DNA from: Campylobacter sp.
Lineage (GTDB): Bacteria > Campylobacterota > Campylobacteria > Campylobacterales > Campylobacteraceae
NCBI GenBank assembly: GCA_022511325.1
Contig: JAFLRU010000003.1
Span: 1-48,294, forward strand
Direction of reading: 5' to 3'
Length of the DNA: 48,294 nucleotides
How positions within the stretch are numbered: the stretch's first letter is position 1; the number at the start of each line of letters is the position of its first letter. Of this stretch, positions 1 to 9,682 are shown in pieces. The position numbers and the translations under genes are program-made. The notes under the pieces are model-generated. The model worked only from the letters and a program-made list of their open reading frames with translations. It had not been told where the DNA came from and searched no databases.

Positions 1-354
1 ATCCACAATCACTTATCCTATAAACTCGGGCAAATTATGATAAGAAATTCCAAATCTTTCTTTGGCTTTATTAAAATGCCTTTTCTTTTAATGGCTATGA
101 GCTTAACCCATAAAGAACAAGAAAAGATTTACAAAGAAAAAATTAAAACTAATCCAAATTTAGCTCTCCCTCCTTTAGAATCTTATCTTGATTATCAAGA
201 AGCCTTAAAAGAAAAAGAGTGTTTGACTTATAAACTTGGAAATGCTTTTATCAAAGCTAGTAAGTCTTGGTATAAAGGAGGACTTATTAAATTTTATTTT
301 GAAGCTAAAAGGCTTGAGAGGGAGTTTAGGGGAAAAAATAAGCAAGAATTATAA
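1..354 (+). CDS. C-terminal part of a Campylobacter LOS/capsule-type glycosyltransferase or sialyltransferase-like protein (5' end lies outside the window)
   Basis: Frame 1 is open from base 1 (IHNHLSYKLGQIMIRNSKSFFGFIK...) and continues through the listed ORF to the stop at 354. It contains HLSYKLGQ and TYKLGNAFIKASKSWYKGG motifs that I recognise from C-termini of Campylobacter glycosyltransferases. Confidence 0.6.
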   Translation: MHNHLSYKLGQIMIRNSKSFFGFIKMPFLLMAMSLTHKEQEKIYKEKIKTNPNLALPPLESYLDYQEALKEKECLTYKLGNAFIKASKSWYKGGLIKFYFEAKRLEREFRGKNKQEL

Positions 355-387
355 ATGAGCGAATATCAAACTAAACGCGAAACTTAC

Positions 388-1656
388 TCATCTGCTAAGT
401 TTTTTAATGCTTCTTTGCAAAGCTTCAAAAAAATAATCCACATCTTTTTTTTCGTGCGTATAATGAGGGCTAATTCTTAACCAACCGGGTTTAAAATCAA
501 GCTTTTGATTATCTTTAAGTCCTAATAAATCGTGTCCATAAGGTCCAGCACAAGCACAACCTGCCCTTGTTTCGATATGAAAATTCTCACTCAGTTCATA
601 AGCAAGGTCAAAAGGCGAAATTCCTTTAATATTAAAAGAAAAAATTGCAAGTCTTTTTTTTAAATTCTTTGCATAAAGCTCCAAATTTGAAATTTCTTTA
701 AATCTTTCAAAAATATATTCTCTTAAAATTTTTTCATTTTTAGCAATTTCTTCTTCGGTGATAGCATCTTTGATTTTAAAAGCCAAAGAAGCCCTAATAA
801 GCTGTAAAATTCCGGGTGTCCCAGCCTCCTCCAAAGCTTCTTCATTGCAAAGATAATTTTGTGAAGTCCTTGAAACATAGCCTACCGTTCCGCCTGCTGC
901 AAAACTTGGTTTAGCTCCGCAAAACTTTTTTTTAATCACCAAAAGCCCACAACCACCTATTCCGCCTACAAATTTATGTGAGCTGATAAACAAAGCGTCA
1001 TAAAGATTGCAAGCTATACTTTTATAAGGCATAAAACTCGAGCCATCAAAGGCTACTATACCTTTATACGCACGCACAAGCTTTGAAATTTTTTTAAAAT
1101 CACTCAAAATTCCCGTAACATTAGAGGCTAAGGAAAAACTTGCTATGATTTGTCTTTTTTTATTTTTCTCCAAAATTTGTTCAAAAACTTCAAAATCAAT
1201 TTCACCTTTAGAATTTAGAGGCAAACGCACACATTCGCACAAACCCTCTCTAAAAGAAAGTTCATTAGAATGGTGTTCATAAGGTCCTACAAGCACCAAA
1301 GGTAGAGTTTTTACATCCAAATTATTTAAATACCTTTGTTTAAGCAAAGGCGGAGCATAAATTCCTAAAAGTTCTTGAAATTTTTTAATCGCCCCGCTAG
1401 AACCTGTCCCGCAAGCAATTACAGCAAAATCATCATCTAGTTTTAAACTTCTTTTAATATATTCTCTTGCACCCTCATAAAGCTCTTGAGTTTTAAAAGA
1501 ATTTAAAGAACTATCAGAATGCGTATTTGCATAAATTGGAAGAATTTTTAAAATTTGCTTTTCGACACTTTTTAATGCCAAAGCACTTGCTGCAAAATCA
1601 AAATAAAGTGTTCTTTTTTTTACAATCAAATCTTTTCTTAAATCCGCAATTTGCAA
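388..1656 (-). CDS. Aminotransferase class V / cysteine desulfurase-like PLP enzyme (Cj0791-like)
   Basis: 422 aa ORF with a PLP-lysine region FISSHKFVGGIGGCGLLV and a C-terminal RAGCACAGPYGHDLLG motif. Confidence 0.8.
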   Translation of the reverse strand: MQIADLRKDLIVKKRTLYFDFAASALALKSVEKQILKILPIYANTHSDSSLNSFKTQELYEGAREYIKRSLKLDDDFAVIACGTGSSGAIKKFQELLGIYAPPLLKQRYLNNLDVKTLPLVLVGPYEHHSNELSFREGLCECVRLPLNSKGEIDFEVFEQILEKNKKRQIIASFSLASNVTGILSDFKKISKLVRAYKGIVAFDGSSFMPYKSIACNLYDALFISSHKFVGGIGGCGLLVIKKKFCGAKPSFAAGGTVGYVSRTSQNYLCNEEALEEAGTPGILQLIRASLAFKIKDAITEEEIAKNEKILREYIFERFKEISNLELYAKNLKKRLAIFSFNIKGISPFDLAYELSENFHIETRAGCACAGPYGHDLLGLKDNQKLDFKPGWLRISPHYTHEKKDVDYFFEALQRSIKKLSR

Positions 1657-1717
1657 ATAAAATCCTTTAAAAATTTGCTAGAATTATACAATAAAAAGTT
1701 TTTTAAAAAGGAAAAAT

Positions 1718-2560
1718 ATTAATTTTAACAAATTTGCGTCTTTACATCCTGAATTTAAACTTAATGAGCTTGTGAATTTTTATAGCGTTTTTGATGGAAG
1801 TGAGATTAAAAATTTTTCTGCTCCTCTTTTTGAGAGCATTGAGAATTTACTTCTAAAAAATTATCTTGAGTTTAAAAATAAATTAAATCTTGATTCTTTA
1901 AGTTCTTATGCGCTCACACTTTTAGCAAAAAATAATCGCAAAAGATATTCAATCCATCGTAAAATTCACCATTTTAAGGCTTTAAGTATCATTCATAAAC
2001 TCCTTGATTTAGAAATTTTAAAAATTGAAAAAAGCAAAGAAGTTAAAATCATAAGAAGCAAAGGGCAAAAACTTAAAAAAGAACTAAGAAGCTATGTTAT
2101 ACAAGATAAAATTATTTTTAAAGACCACTTTACACGCTTTTTCTTTTATTTTTTAAAACCGAATGAAAATTTGATTTTGGAGGGAAAATTTAATGAGGTT
2201 TTAGACAAAATTAAAGAAAATTTTGAACTTTATCAAAGCTTTTGTTTCGAACAACTTTGCCGTGAATTTTTAGAAAAAAGATTTAATATCAACTCTGTGC
2301 AAAGTTATTGGGATAAGAAATTAGAACTCGATTTGTATTATAAAGATGAAAATTTTTGTTTGATTGGTGAGGTTAAATTTAAAAATAAAAAAATTTGCAA
2401 AAATATCTTAAATCAACTTCAAAATAAAGCGAAAAGTCTTAAACTTATACCAAATTATTATGTGCTTTTTTCAAAAAATGGCTTTAGTAAAGAATTTGAT
2501 AAAATACAAGAACGGAATTTGCTTTTATTTGATTTGAATGATTTTAAAATTTTATTATAA
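1718..2560 (+). CDS. Cj0792-like protein with PD-(D/E)XK-type C-terminal motif
   Basis: The listed ORF starts at GTG 1772. The frame stays open upstream to ATT 1718 (INFNKFASLHPEFKLNEL...) with AAGGA just upstream. The C-terminus has ELDLYYKDENFCLIGEVKFKNKK. Confidence 0.6.
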   Translation: MNFNKFASLHPEFKLNELVNFYSVFDGSEIKNFSAPLFESIENLLLKNYLEFKNKLNLDSLSSYALTLLAKNNRKRYSIHRKIHHFKALSIIHKLLDLEILKIEKSKEVKIIRSKGQKLKKELRSYVIQDKIIFKDHFTRFFFYFLKPNENLILEGKFNEVLDKIKENFELYQSFCFEQLCREFLEKRFNINSVQSYWDKKLELDLYYKDENFCLIGEVKFKNKKICKNILNQLQNKAKSLKLIPNYYVLFSKNGFSKEFDKIQERNLLLFDLNDFKILL

Positions 2561-2569
2561 AGGTTAAAA

Positions 2570-3589
2570 ATGGACGAAAATATCTTAAAAAGCTTGGATT
2601 CTAAAGATAAACAAACCCTGCAAAAAGGACTTGAAAACCTAATTGAACAAACTTATGTGATAGAAAATGAATATAAAATTCTTAATGAAAATTATAATTC
2701 TTTAAAAGCTATGGTAAGTGAAATTATCGAAGTTTTACCTACAGCTCTTTGGATACTTGATACTGAAAAAAATATTATTTTACAAAACCACGAAGCTTTA
2801 AAAAATTCGAATTTATTAAAACAGATTAAACTGGAAAAAGAACATTATGAGCTTGAATTTGAAGGTAAATTTTATATCGTAAAAATCATCACTCAAAATC
2901 AAAAAACCATCATTAGTGCCACAGATATTAGTGATGAAAAACGCAACGAAAGACTCGCAAGTATGGGTAGTGTTGCAGCTCATCTTGCTCACGAAATTCG
3001 AAATCCTATAGGTTCAATTTCCTTACTTGCCTCGACTTTGTTTTCAAGAAGTGAGCTTAAAAATAAGCACATTGTTTTAGAAATTCAAAAAGCCATTTCA
3101 AGGGTTGAACGCATTGTAAATTCCACTTTACTTTTTACTAAAGGTGTTCATATCAATGCAAGTGAATTTAATCTTTTAGAGCTTAAAGATGAATGCGAAC
3201 AAGCTATAAACTCTTATAATTTCTCAAGTGCCATTGATTTTGAAATTATTTTTTTGGATCTTAAAATTAAAGCGGATAAAGCTCTCTTAAGTCTTGTTTT
3301 GCAAAATCTTATTTATAATTCAATTGATGCAATAGAAGAAAATGAAGCTCCTAGTCCAAAAATTAGAATCATTTCAAGTATCCAAAATGGAATTTTACTC
3401 GTAAGGGTATATGATAATGGCTGTGAGATTAAAGATGAAAAACTTGTTTTTGAGGCTTTCAAAACAACAAAACTCAAAGGAAATGGCTTAGGACTTTCGC
3501 TTTCAAAAGAAATTATAAAAGCTCATAATGGAGAATTGGGTTTTGAAAAAGAACCCAAAAATTTTTATTTTTCCTTACCTTTAGCGTAA
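2570..3589 (+). CDS. flgS: Sensor histidine kinase, FlgS-like (flagellar regulation)
   Basis: HisKA region AAHLAHEIRNPIGSISLLAS and HATPase motifs NLIYNSIDAIEEN and GNGLGLSLSKEII. The protein has no transmembrane segment. Confidence 0.8.
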   Translation: MDENILKSLDSKDKQTLQKGLENLIEQTYVIENEYKILNENYNSLKAMVSEIIEVLPTALWILDTEKNIILQNHEALKNSNLLKQIKLEKEHYELEFEGKFYIVKIITQNQKTIISATDISDEKRNERLASMGSVAAHLAHEIRNPIGSISLLASTLFSRSELKNKHIVLEIQKAISRVERIVNSTLLFTKGVHINASEFNLLELKDECEQAINSYNFSSAIDFEIIFLDLKIKADKALLSLVLQNLIYNSIDAIEENEAPSPKIRIISSIQNGILLVRVYDNGCEIKDEKLVFEAFKTTKLKGNGLGLSLSKEIIKAHNGELGFEKEPKNFYFSLPLA

Positions 3590-3607
3590 AAATGAAATTT
3601 GCAAGTA

Positions 3608-3656
3608 AAAATACCTAAGTAAGTGCAGTTAAATCGCACATTTACTTAGGATTTTT
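3608..3656. terminator. Bidirectional intrinsic terminator between convergent flgS and dnaE
   Basis: CCTAAGTAA-GTGC (3614-3626) pairs with GCAC-AT-TTACTTAGG (3636-3650), flanked by A-rich and TTTTTT tracts. The dnaE stop codon lies in the loop. Confidence 0.75.
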
Positions 3657-6600
3657 TCGCTTGTATTATCAGAAATGATAAAATCTGTATAATGAAGCAA
3701 GCAAGAACCCGATCTTATAACCTTTAAAACAAGCTTTTTATTGCCCTTTTCTTTTGGATTGTGTGCATTTCTAGCAAGCTCATAAATTTCATAAATAATT
3801 TCTTTATTTAAACTACTTAAATCAAGTTCTATAACCTTATCTTCGAATTCACTTGGTTCTTTAGTGAATTCTTTATCTGTGTTTTTTGTATTAAATTTTT
3901 TTACAGCTTTAAATTTAGAGTCTTTTAATTCTTCTAAAGTTTTTAAGCTTTTAAGAGAAAAATTCACTTTGCCTTCATCAGTTCTATAAGAAAGTAAGAA
4001 GCCATAAGCTAAATTTCGCTTTTCATTATCCTTAAAAATTTCCTCTATCTCTTCAACATTTGTTTGAAAAACAAAGCTTTCAAAAGAAGAATAAAAATCT
4101 AAAATTTCAAGAGTTCCATAACGTTTGTTATTTTTACTCATCATTGATTTAAAGTCTTCTATTTTTCCTATGCTTAGAATCTCTCCATTGCCTTTAAGCT
4201 CAGAAAAATCAATGCTTTTAACATAGTCAATCTTATCAATTTCATTAAAAAATCTATCAAGCGGATGTCCTGAAACATAAATTCCAAGGATTTCTTTTTC
4301 GTAACCTAATTTTTCCATAAGTTCGAATTCTTTGTCGTTTACAACGATATTTACTTTTAAATCTGAATTAAGCTCCTCTTCACCAAATAAAGAATTTAAA
4401 GCCTCTTTACGCACCTTTGTCATTTGCCTTGAAGTTTCAGCTAAAAGCTCTAAATTATCACACAAACATTTTCTTGTATAACCAAATTCATCAAAAGCTC
4501 CTGATTTTATGAGACTCTCTAAGGTGCGACGCGTGATTTTAGCTGGTTCAATCCTACTTAAAAAATCATTAATATCTTTAAATTCTCCATTTTTTCTAGC
4601 TTCAAGCAAATTTTCAACGGCTGGAACACCTACGCTTTTAATTGCATTCAAACCATAAACAATCACTTCCTGCCCATTTTCGTTCGTCGCACTAAATTCA
4701 CCAATAGCTTTATTGATACTTGGTGGAGAAAGCTTGATATTCATTTTTTTCATCTCATCAATATAAACAGCAACTTTTTCAACATTGTTATCTTCGCTTG
4801 TTAAAAGTGCTGCCATAAACTCACTTGGATAATAAGTCTTTAAAAAGGCTGTTTGAAAGGTAATAAGAGCATAAGCTGCAGAGTGGGATTTATTAAAACC
4901 ATAACCTGCAAATTTTACGATAAGTTCCCAAAGTTCCTCGGCTTTAGTTTTATCATAGCCTTGCTTTTGAGCTCCGTTTGCAAATTCGCTCTTAAGTTTT
5001 TTCATCTTTTCAGGGTCCTTTTTACCCATAGCGCGACGTACTACATCAGCACCTCCTAAAGAAAATCCACCAATAATTTGCACAATTTGCATAACCTGCT
5101 CTTGATAAACAATAACTCCATAAGTAGGTTCTAAAACACTTTTTAAAGAATCAAAAGGATATTGTATAGATTTTATGCCGTGTTTTCTGTCAATGAAATC
5201 ATCAAGCATTCCTGATTCCATAGGACCTGGACGATAAAGGGCTAAAACCGCAATAAGATCTTCAAAACGTTCAGGTTTTAGCCTTGCATTCAAACTTTGC
5301 ATACCGCTTGATTCAATTTGAAAAATTCCTAAGGTATTTCCACTTTGTATAGTCTTATAAACCTTAGGATCATTTACATTAATGCTTTGCCATACAATGT
5401 CTTTATTATGCCTTTTTTTGATAAGTTTAATCGCATTATCAATTAAAGTTAAGGTTTTAAGCCCCAAAAAGTCAAATTTGATTAAATCAATATCCTCTAA
5501 ATGATCCTTAGAATACTGGGTAACTAAATGTTTTTCATCATTTTTGCTTTGTCTAAAAAGCGGAGTTTTTTTCCATAAAGAATCATTTGAAATCACAACC
5601 CCTGCGGCGTGCATACCTGCATTGCGATTAAGTCCTTCTAAAGCCCTAGCATACTCCCAAACTTCTCTACCTTTAGGATGTCTTTCAATGAATTCTTTAA
5701 TCTTTGGTTCTTTTTCATAAGCACTATCGAGAGTGATTTTAAGCTCTTCAGGTATGAGCTTGGTAAGCTCATCTGCATCAGCAATACTCATATCGCAAAC
5801 CCTTGCAACATCTCTTATCACACCCTTAGCTAAAAGCTTACCGAAGGTAATGACTTGTGCAACCTTATCTGCTCCATATTTGTCAATCACATAATCAATC
5901 ACTTCGCCGCGTCTGTATTGACAAAAATCTACATCAATATCAGGCATTGATACACGTTCAGGATTTAAAAATCTCTCAAAAAGTAGATTATATGGAATAG
6001 GATCTAAGTCTGTGATTTTCAAACAATATGAAACCAAGCTTCCTGCAGCTGAACCTCTGCCCGGTCCTACTGGAATTTCCTTATCTTTTGCCATTTTAAT
6101 AAAATCGTGTACTATGAGCATATAACCTGAAAATTTCATATTTTTTATGATTTCTATTTCTAAATCAAGTCTTTGTTTATACTCCTCGTGTTTGCTTTCA
6201 TCAACAAATTTAAGTCTTTCTTCAAGTCCAAGCTTGCAAAGATATTCAAAAACCTTATCATCGTTACTAAAACTCGTATCACTATCAGGTTCTGGCAAGG
6301 TGATATTATGTTTTTTAGCATATTCAAGGGTAAATTTAAAATTTGGAGGCGTTGGATTGCCAAGTTTAAGCTCCAAATTGCATTTTTCCACAATCTCTTG
6401 GGTGTTTGAAATCGCTTCTGGTATATCTGCAAAAAGCTCGCTCATTTGAGCTGGACTCTTAACATAAAATTCGTGCACATTATGACGCATTCTATCAGGA
6501 TCATTAAGCTTTTTTCCCATAGAAATACACATAAAAACTTCGTGTGCAGCGGCTCTTTCCTTGAAAGTATAGTGTGTATCATTTGTAGCAATAATTTTTA

Positions 6601-7216
6601 TATCAAGCTCTTTTGAAAGTCTTATAATATCATCATCAATAAGCCTTTGGTCCTTGATGCCGTGCCTCATAATCTCAAGGTAAAAATCTTCTCCAAAAAC
6701 CTTTTTATACCAAAGAGCTGCTTCTTTTGCAAGTTCATAACCCTTCGCACCAAAGCGAACATTTTTTTCATTATGTATATTTAATTGCCAATTTACTTCC
6801 CCTTGCAAACAAGCTGAAGAGCAAATTAACCCCTCGCTATGCTGCTCTAAAAGTTTTTTATTGATTCTTGGATAATAATACAAACCCTTAATATAACTTT
6901 GAGAACTAAGATACATTAAATTTTGATAACCTATTTCATTTTTAGCATATAAACAAAGATGAAATCTTTGTCTTGAACTCTTGTCATCAAGTTCATCAAA
7001 ATTATGTAAATAAGCTTCAATCCCTATAATAGGCTTTAATCCCTCTGCTCTCATTGTTTGATAAAAATCAATAGCCCCAAACATATTGCCGTGGTCTGTC
7101 ATTGCAACACTTGTTGCACCTTGATTTTTAAGTGTTTTGGCTAATTCTTTAAGCTTATTAGCTCCATCAAGCAAAGAGTATTCTGTATGCAAATGAAGAT
7201 GAGTAAATTGACTCAT
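3629..7216 (-). CDS. dnaE: DNA polymerase III subunit alpha
   Basis: About 1195 aa. PHP domain FTHLHLHTEYSLLDG and C-family polymerase motifs (PGRGSAAGSLVSY, PDIDVDFCQYRRGEVIDYV). Start set at MSQFTHLHL (7216) rather than at upstream ATG 7234. Confidence 0.95.
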   Translation of the reverse strand: MSQFTHLHLHTEYSLLDGANKLKELAKTLKNQGATSVAMTDHGNMFGAIDFYQTMRAEGLKPIIGIEAYLHNFDELDDKSSRQRFHLCLYAKNEIGYQNLMYLSSQSYIKGLYYYPRINKKLLEQHSEGLICSSACLQGEVNWQLNIHNEKNVRFGAKGYELAKEAALWYKKVFGEDFYLEIMRHGIKDQRLIDDDIIRLSKELDIKIIATNDTHYTFKERAAAHEVFMCISMGKKLNDPDRMRHNVHEFYVKSPAQMSELFADIPEAISNTQEIVEKCNLELKLGNPTPPNFKFTLEYAKKHNITLPEPDSDTSFSNDDKVFEYLCKLGLEERLKFVDESKHEEYKQRLDLEIEIIKNMKFSGYMLIVHDFIKMAKDKEIPVGPGRGSAAGSLVSYCLKITDLDPIPYNLLFERFLNPERVSMPDIDVDFCQYRRGEVIDYVIDKYGADKVAQVITFGKLLAKGVIRDVARVCDMSIADADELTKLIPEELKITLDSAYEKEPKIKEFIERHPKGREVWEYARALEGLNRNAGMHAAGVVISNDSLWKKTPLFRQSKNDEKHLVTQYSKDHLEDIDLIKFDFLGLKTLTLIDNAIKLIKKRHNKDIVWQSINVNDPKVYKTIQSGNTLGIFQIESSGMQSLNARLKPERFEDLIAVLALYRPGPMESGMLDDFIDRKHGIKSIQYPFDSLKSVLEPTYGVIVYQEQVMQIVQIIGGFSLGGADVVRRAMGKKDPEKMKKLKSEFANGAQKQGYDKTKAEELWELIVKFAGYGFNKSHSAAYALITFQTAFLKTYYPSEFMAALLTSEDNNVEKVAVYIDEMKKMNIKLSPPSINKAIGEFSATNENGQEVIVYGLNAIKSVGVPAVENLLEARKNGEFKDINDFLSRIEPAKITRRTLESLIKSGAFDEFGYTRKCLCDNLELLAETSRQMTKVRKEALNSLFGEEELNSDLKVNIVVNDKEFELMEKLGYEKEILGIYVSGHPLDRFFNEIDKIDYVKSIDFSELKGNGEILSIGKIEDFKSMMSKNNKRYGTLEILDFYSSFESFVFQTNVEEIEEIFKDNEKRNLAYGFLLSYRTDEGKVNFSLKSLKTLEELKDSKFKAVKKFNTKNTDKEFTKEPSEFEDKVIELDLSSLNKEIIYEIYELARNAHNPKEKGNKKLVLKVIRSGSCLLHYTDFIISDNTSEKILSKCAI

Positions 7217-7317
7217 ATTAATCCTTAAACTCACTTTTATTTTGATAAATATTATAAAATTTCTAAGCTGAATTTGAAAGAAAAATTCGCTGAATTTTTT
7301 ATGAAAATAAGCTAAAA

Positions 7318-7347
7318 TTAAGGATTATCTTAAGTAATAATCCTTAA
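7318..7347 (-). terminator. Hairpin downstream of the DJ-1 gene
   Basis: TTAAGGATTA (7318-7327) / TAATCCTTAA (7338-7347), a 10-bp perfect stem. Reading the minus strand, it is followed by TTTTAG. Confidence 0.55.
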
Positions 7348-7351
7348 AAAA

Positions 7352-7927
7352 TTATTTCGTAAGTGGAACTTGTAAGCCTTCATATAAAGCTTTATAAATT
7401 TCATTGCCACAAAGAGTTTTAACAAGCTCTAAACCAAATAAAATTGCTGTTGCAGGACCCGCTGAAGTGATAACATTTTTATTGACATTGATTGCTTTTT
7501 GCACTCTTGTGCCTTTAAGTCCAACCTCACAGCCTGGATAACAAGTAAATTCACCCTCTAAAACACCTGCAGCATCTAAAACTATAGGAGAAGCACAAAT
7601 GGCTGCGACAATTTTGCCCTTGGCGTGTAAATTTTTAATAATCTTTAAAATTTCCCCATTATTTTTGAGATTATTCATTCCATCAAATCCTCCGGGTAAA
7701 GCGATTGCATCTAAATTTTCAACATCAACTTGAGCTAAAGCTAAATCTGCTTTTATGCTAATACCATTTGCTCCCTTTACCAAAAGCTCTTTATCTAAGG
7801 AAGCTGTAATAACTTCTAAGTTTTTATCCATTTGTTCTGCTCTTTTTAAAACATCTGCAATACCTATAAATTCAGCTTCTTCAAAGCCTTGTGCAAGTGG
7901 AACTAAAATCTTTTTACTCATTTTCAT
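7352..7927 (-). CDS. DJ-1/PfpI (ThiJ) family protein
   Basis: ILVPLAQGFEEAEFIGIADVLKRA, nucleophile elbow AAICASPIVLDAAG. The start could be 7927 or 7921. Confidence 0.85.
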   Translation of the reverse strand: MKMSKKILVPLAQGFEEAEFIGIADVLKRAEQMDKNLEVITASLDKELLVKGANGISIKADLALAQVDVENLDAIALPGGFDGMNNLKNNGEILKIIKNLHAKGKIVAAICASPIVLDAAGVLEGEFTCYPGCEVGLKGTRVQKAINVNKNVITSAGPATAILFGLELVKTLCGNEIYKALYEGLQVPLTK

Positions 7928-8063
7928 CTCCTTTTTTATTTAATTTACTAAATCTTTCTTCTCTTGCTTTTGTTCTTTCGTTCATTTGTCTATTAAACCC
8001 AATCACTAAAAAAGCGATAAAAAATACAAAAAGTGTATATAAAATGATTTCTAAAATTTCCAT
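7914..8063 (-). CDS. Small single-pass membrane protein (about 49 aa)
   Basis: MEILEIILYTLFVFFIAFLVIGFNRQMNERTKAREERFSKLNKKGDENE, with RBS AAGGTAAATAT-ATG. It overlaps the DJ-1 start by a few bases. Confidence 0.65.
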   Translation of the reverse strand: MEILEIILYTLFVFFIAFLVIGFNRQMNERTKAREERFSKLNKKGDENE

Positions 8064-8120
8064 ATATTTACCTTTAAGTGATGATTGTAACACAAAAAAA
8101 TAAATCAAAATAAATTTAAA

Positions 8121-9578
8121 TCAGTCCCAACATTCAGCGTTTTTAATGCCAAGTTTTGACGCACTAAACTTAGGGTTAAGTCCTGCTTTTCTTTGCTTAT
8201 CAAAATCATCAAGCACCTTAAGCACGATTTTGCCCAAAAGAAGCAAGGCGATAATATTTGTCGTTGCCATAAATGCCATAGTTAAATCTGCTAGATTCCA
8301 AGCAAGGCTAAGATTAATTTGAGTGCCGATAAATATCATTGCCACCGCACTCACCCTAAAAGCGTTCATAGCAGTTTTTGATGAGCTTAAATACTTCATA
8401 TTTGCTTGTGCGTAATAATAATTTCCTATCAAAGAAGTGATAGCAAAAAGCACAATCGCCAAAGTAATAAAATGAAGCCCAAAAGAACCATAATACTCAC
8501 TCATCGCTTCTTGCACCAAAGGCATAGCTGTAAGTAAAGGCTTTCCATTCTCGCCAACATTAAAATAACTATTAGAAAAAAGCACCAAAAACCCCGAACT
8601 TGTGCAAATAATTACATCAATAAGAACAGAAAAAGTTTGCACTATGCCTTGTTTAGCAGGGTGAGAGGTAAAGGCTGCGGCTGCTGCATTAGGTGCAGAG
8701 CCCATTCCTGCTTCATTAGAAAAAAGCCCTCTTTTGATACCTATAACCAAAACTGAACCCGCAAAGCCTCCAAAAATCGCTTTAAAATCAAAAGCACTCT
8801 CAAAAATCACCTTAAAAACAAGAGGTAATTTTTCAAAATTCATCACAACTGCAATGAAGGCTAGAATGATATAAGCCATAGCCATAAAAGGAACGATGAT
8901 TGAGCTTATTTTGCCAATTTTTGTATGATGAGAGAAAAACATCCACGCTCCAAACACACTCAAAATCACTCCAATTACCACAGGATAAGAGCTTTGGTTA
9001 TAAGGCAAAGTAGAATCTAAGCTAAACATCTTATAATACACCTCAAAAGCGGAAGTAAGAGTGTAGCTTTGAAGTCCATTAAATCCATACGCATAAGTGA
9101 TGATAAGAATAAAAGCAAAAAATAGAGCAAGCTTATCAAAACCTAGGGCTTTTTTGATGTAAAAAGCAGGACCTCCTTTAAACCCACCTCCATCTTTTGA
9201 CTTATACACTTGAGCGAGGGTGCTTTCTGCGAAGGCTGAAGCTCCACCAAAAAAAGCCATTATCCACATCCAAAATAAAGCTCCTGCCCCACCTGAAGCC
9301 AAAGCAAATGAAATTCCTGCAATATTTCCTATACCAACCCTTGAAGCAGTCGAAACCATCAACGCTTGAAAGGGTGAGAGTTGTTCTTTGCTCAATTCTG
9401 CTTTTTCTTTAAAAATCGCAAAACTTAAAAACAACATTTTAAATTGCACAAAACGGGTGAGAAAACTATAATAAAAACCGCAAATGATAAGCAAGATAAT
9501 CATTATAGTATCCGTATAAGGCACAATATCTGCAGCAATAAAATTTGAAATTGTATCAATAAGTTTTAAAAAATCCAT
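8121..9578 (-). CDS. Sodium:alanine/glycine (AGCS family) symporter
   Basis: 485 aa membrane protein with family motifs VGIGNIAGISFALASGGAGALFWMWIMAFFG and GLFSNEAGMGSAPNAAA. Confidence 0.9.
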   Translation of the reverse strand: MDFLKLIDTISNFIAADIVPYTDTIMIILLIICGFYYSFLTRFVQFKMLFLSFAIFKEKAELSKEQLSPFQALMVSTASRVGIGNIAGISFALASGGAGALFWMWIMAFFGGASAFAESTLAQVYKSKDGGGFKGGPAFYIKKALGFDKLALFFAFILIITYAYGFNGLQSYTLTSAFEVYYKMFSLDSTLPYNQSSYPVVIGVILSVFGAWMFFSHHTKIGKISSIIVPFMAMAYIILAFIAVVMNFEKLPLVFKVIFESAFDFKAIFGGFAGSVLVIGIKRGLFSNEAGMGSAPNAAAAAFTSHPAKQGIVQTFSVLIDVIICTSSGFLVLFSNSYFNVGENGKPLLTAMPLVQEAMSEYYGSFGLHFITLAIVLFAITSLIGNYYYAQANMKYLSSSKTAMNAFRVSAVAMIFIGTQINLSLAWNLADLTMAFMATTNIIALLLLGKIVLKVLDDFDKQRKAGLNPKFSASKLGIKNAECWD

Positions 9579-9682
9579 AATATTCTCCTTTTTGATATCA
9601 TTTTAATGTATTTTTTATAAAAATTGTATTTTATGTGAGAAAAAATGTATTTTTTTTAAAAAATGTGAAAATATGAAACTTT

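Noticed and set aside
4853-6449. ORFs antisense or out of frame inside dnaE (4853-5059, 6147-6449, 6160-6432, 6173-6409)
   Set aside because: Low-complexity translations opposite or overlapping a clearly conserved gene, with no RBS or recognisable domain.
9600-9670. Three similar atgtatttttt units upstream of the AGCS symporter
   Set aside because: They fit the periodic T-rich upstream sequence of Campylobacter sigma-70 promoters rather than a designed repeat array.
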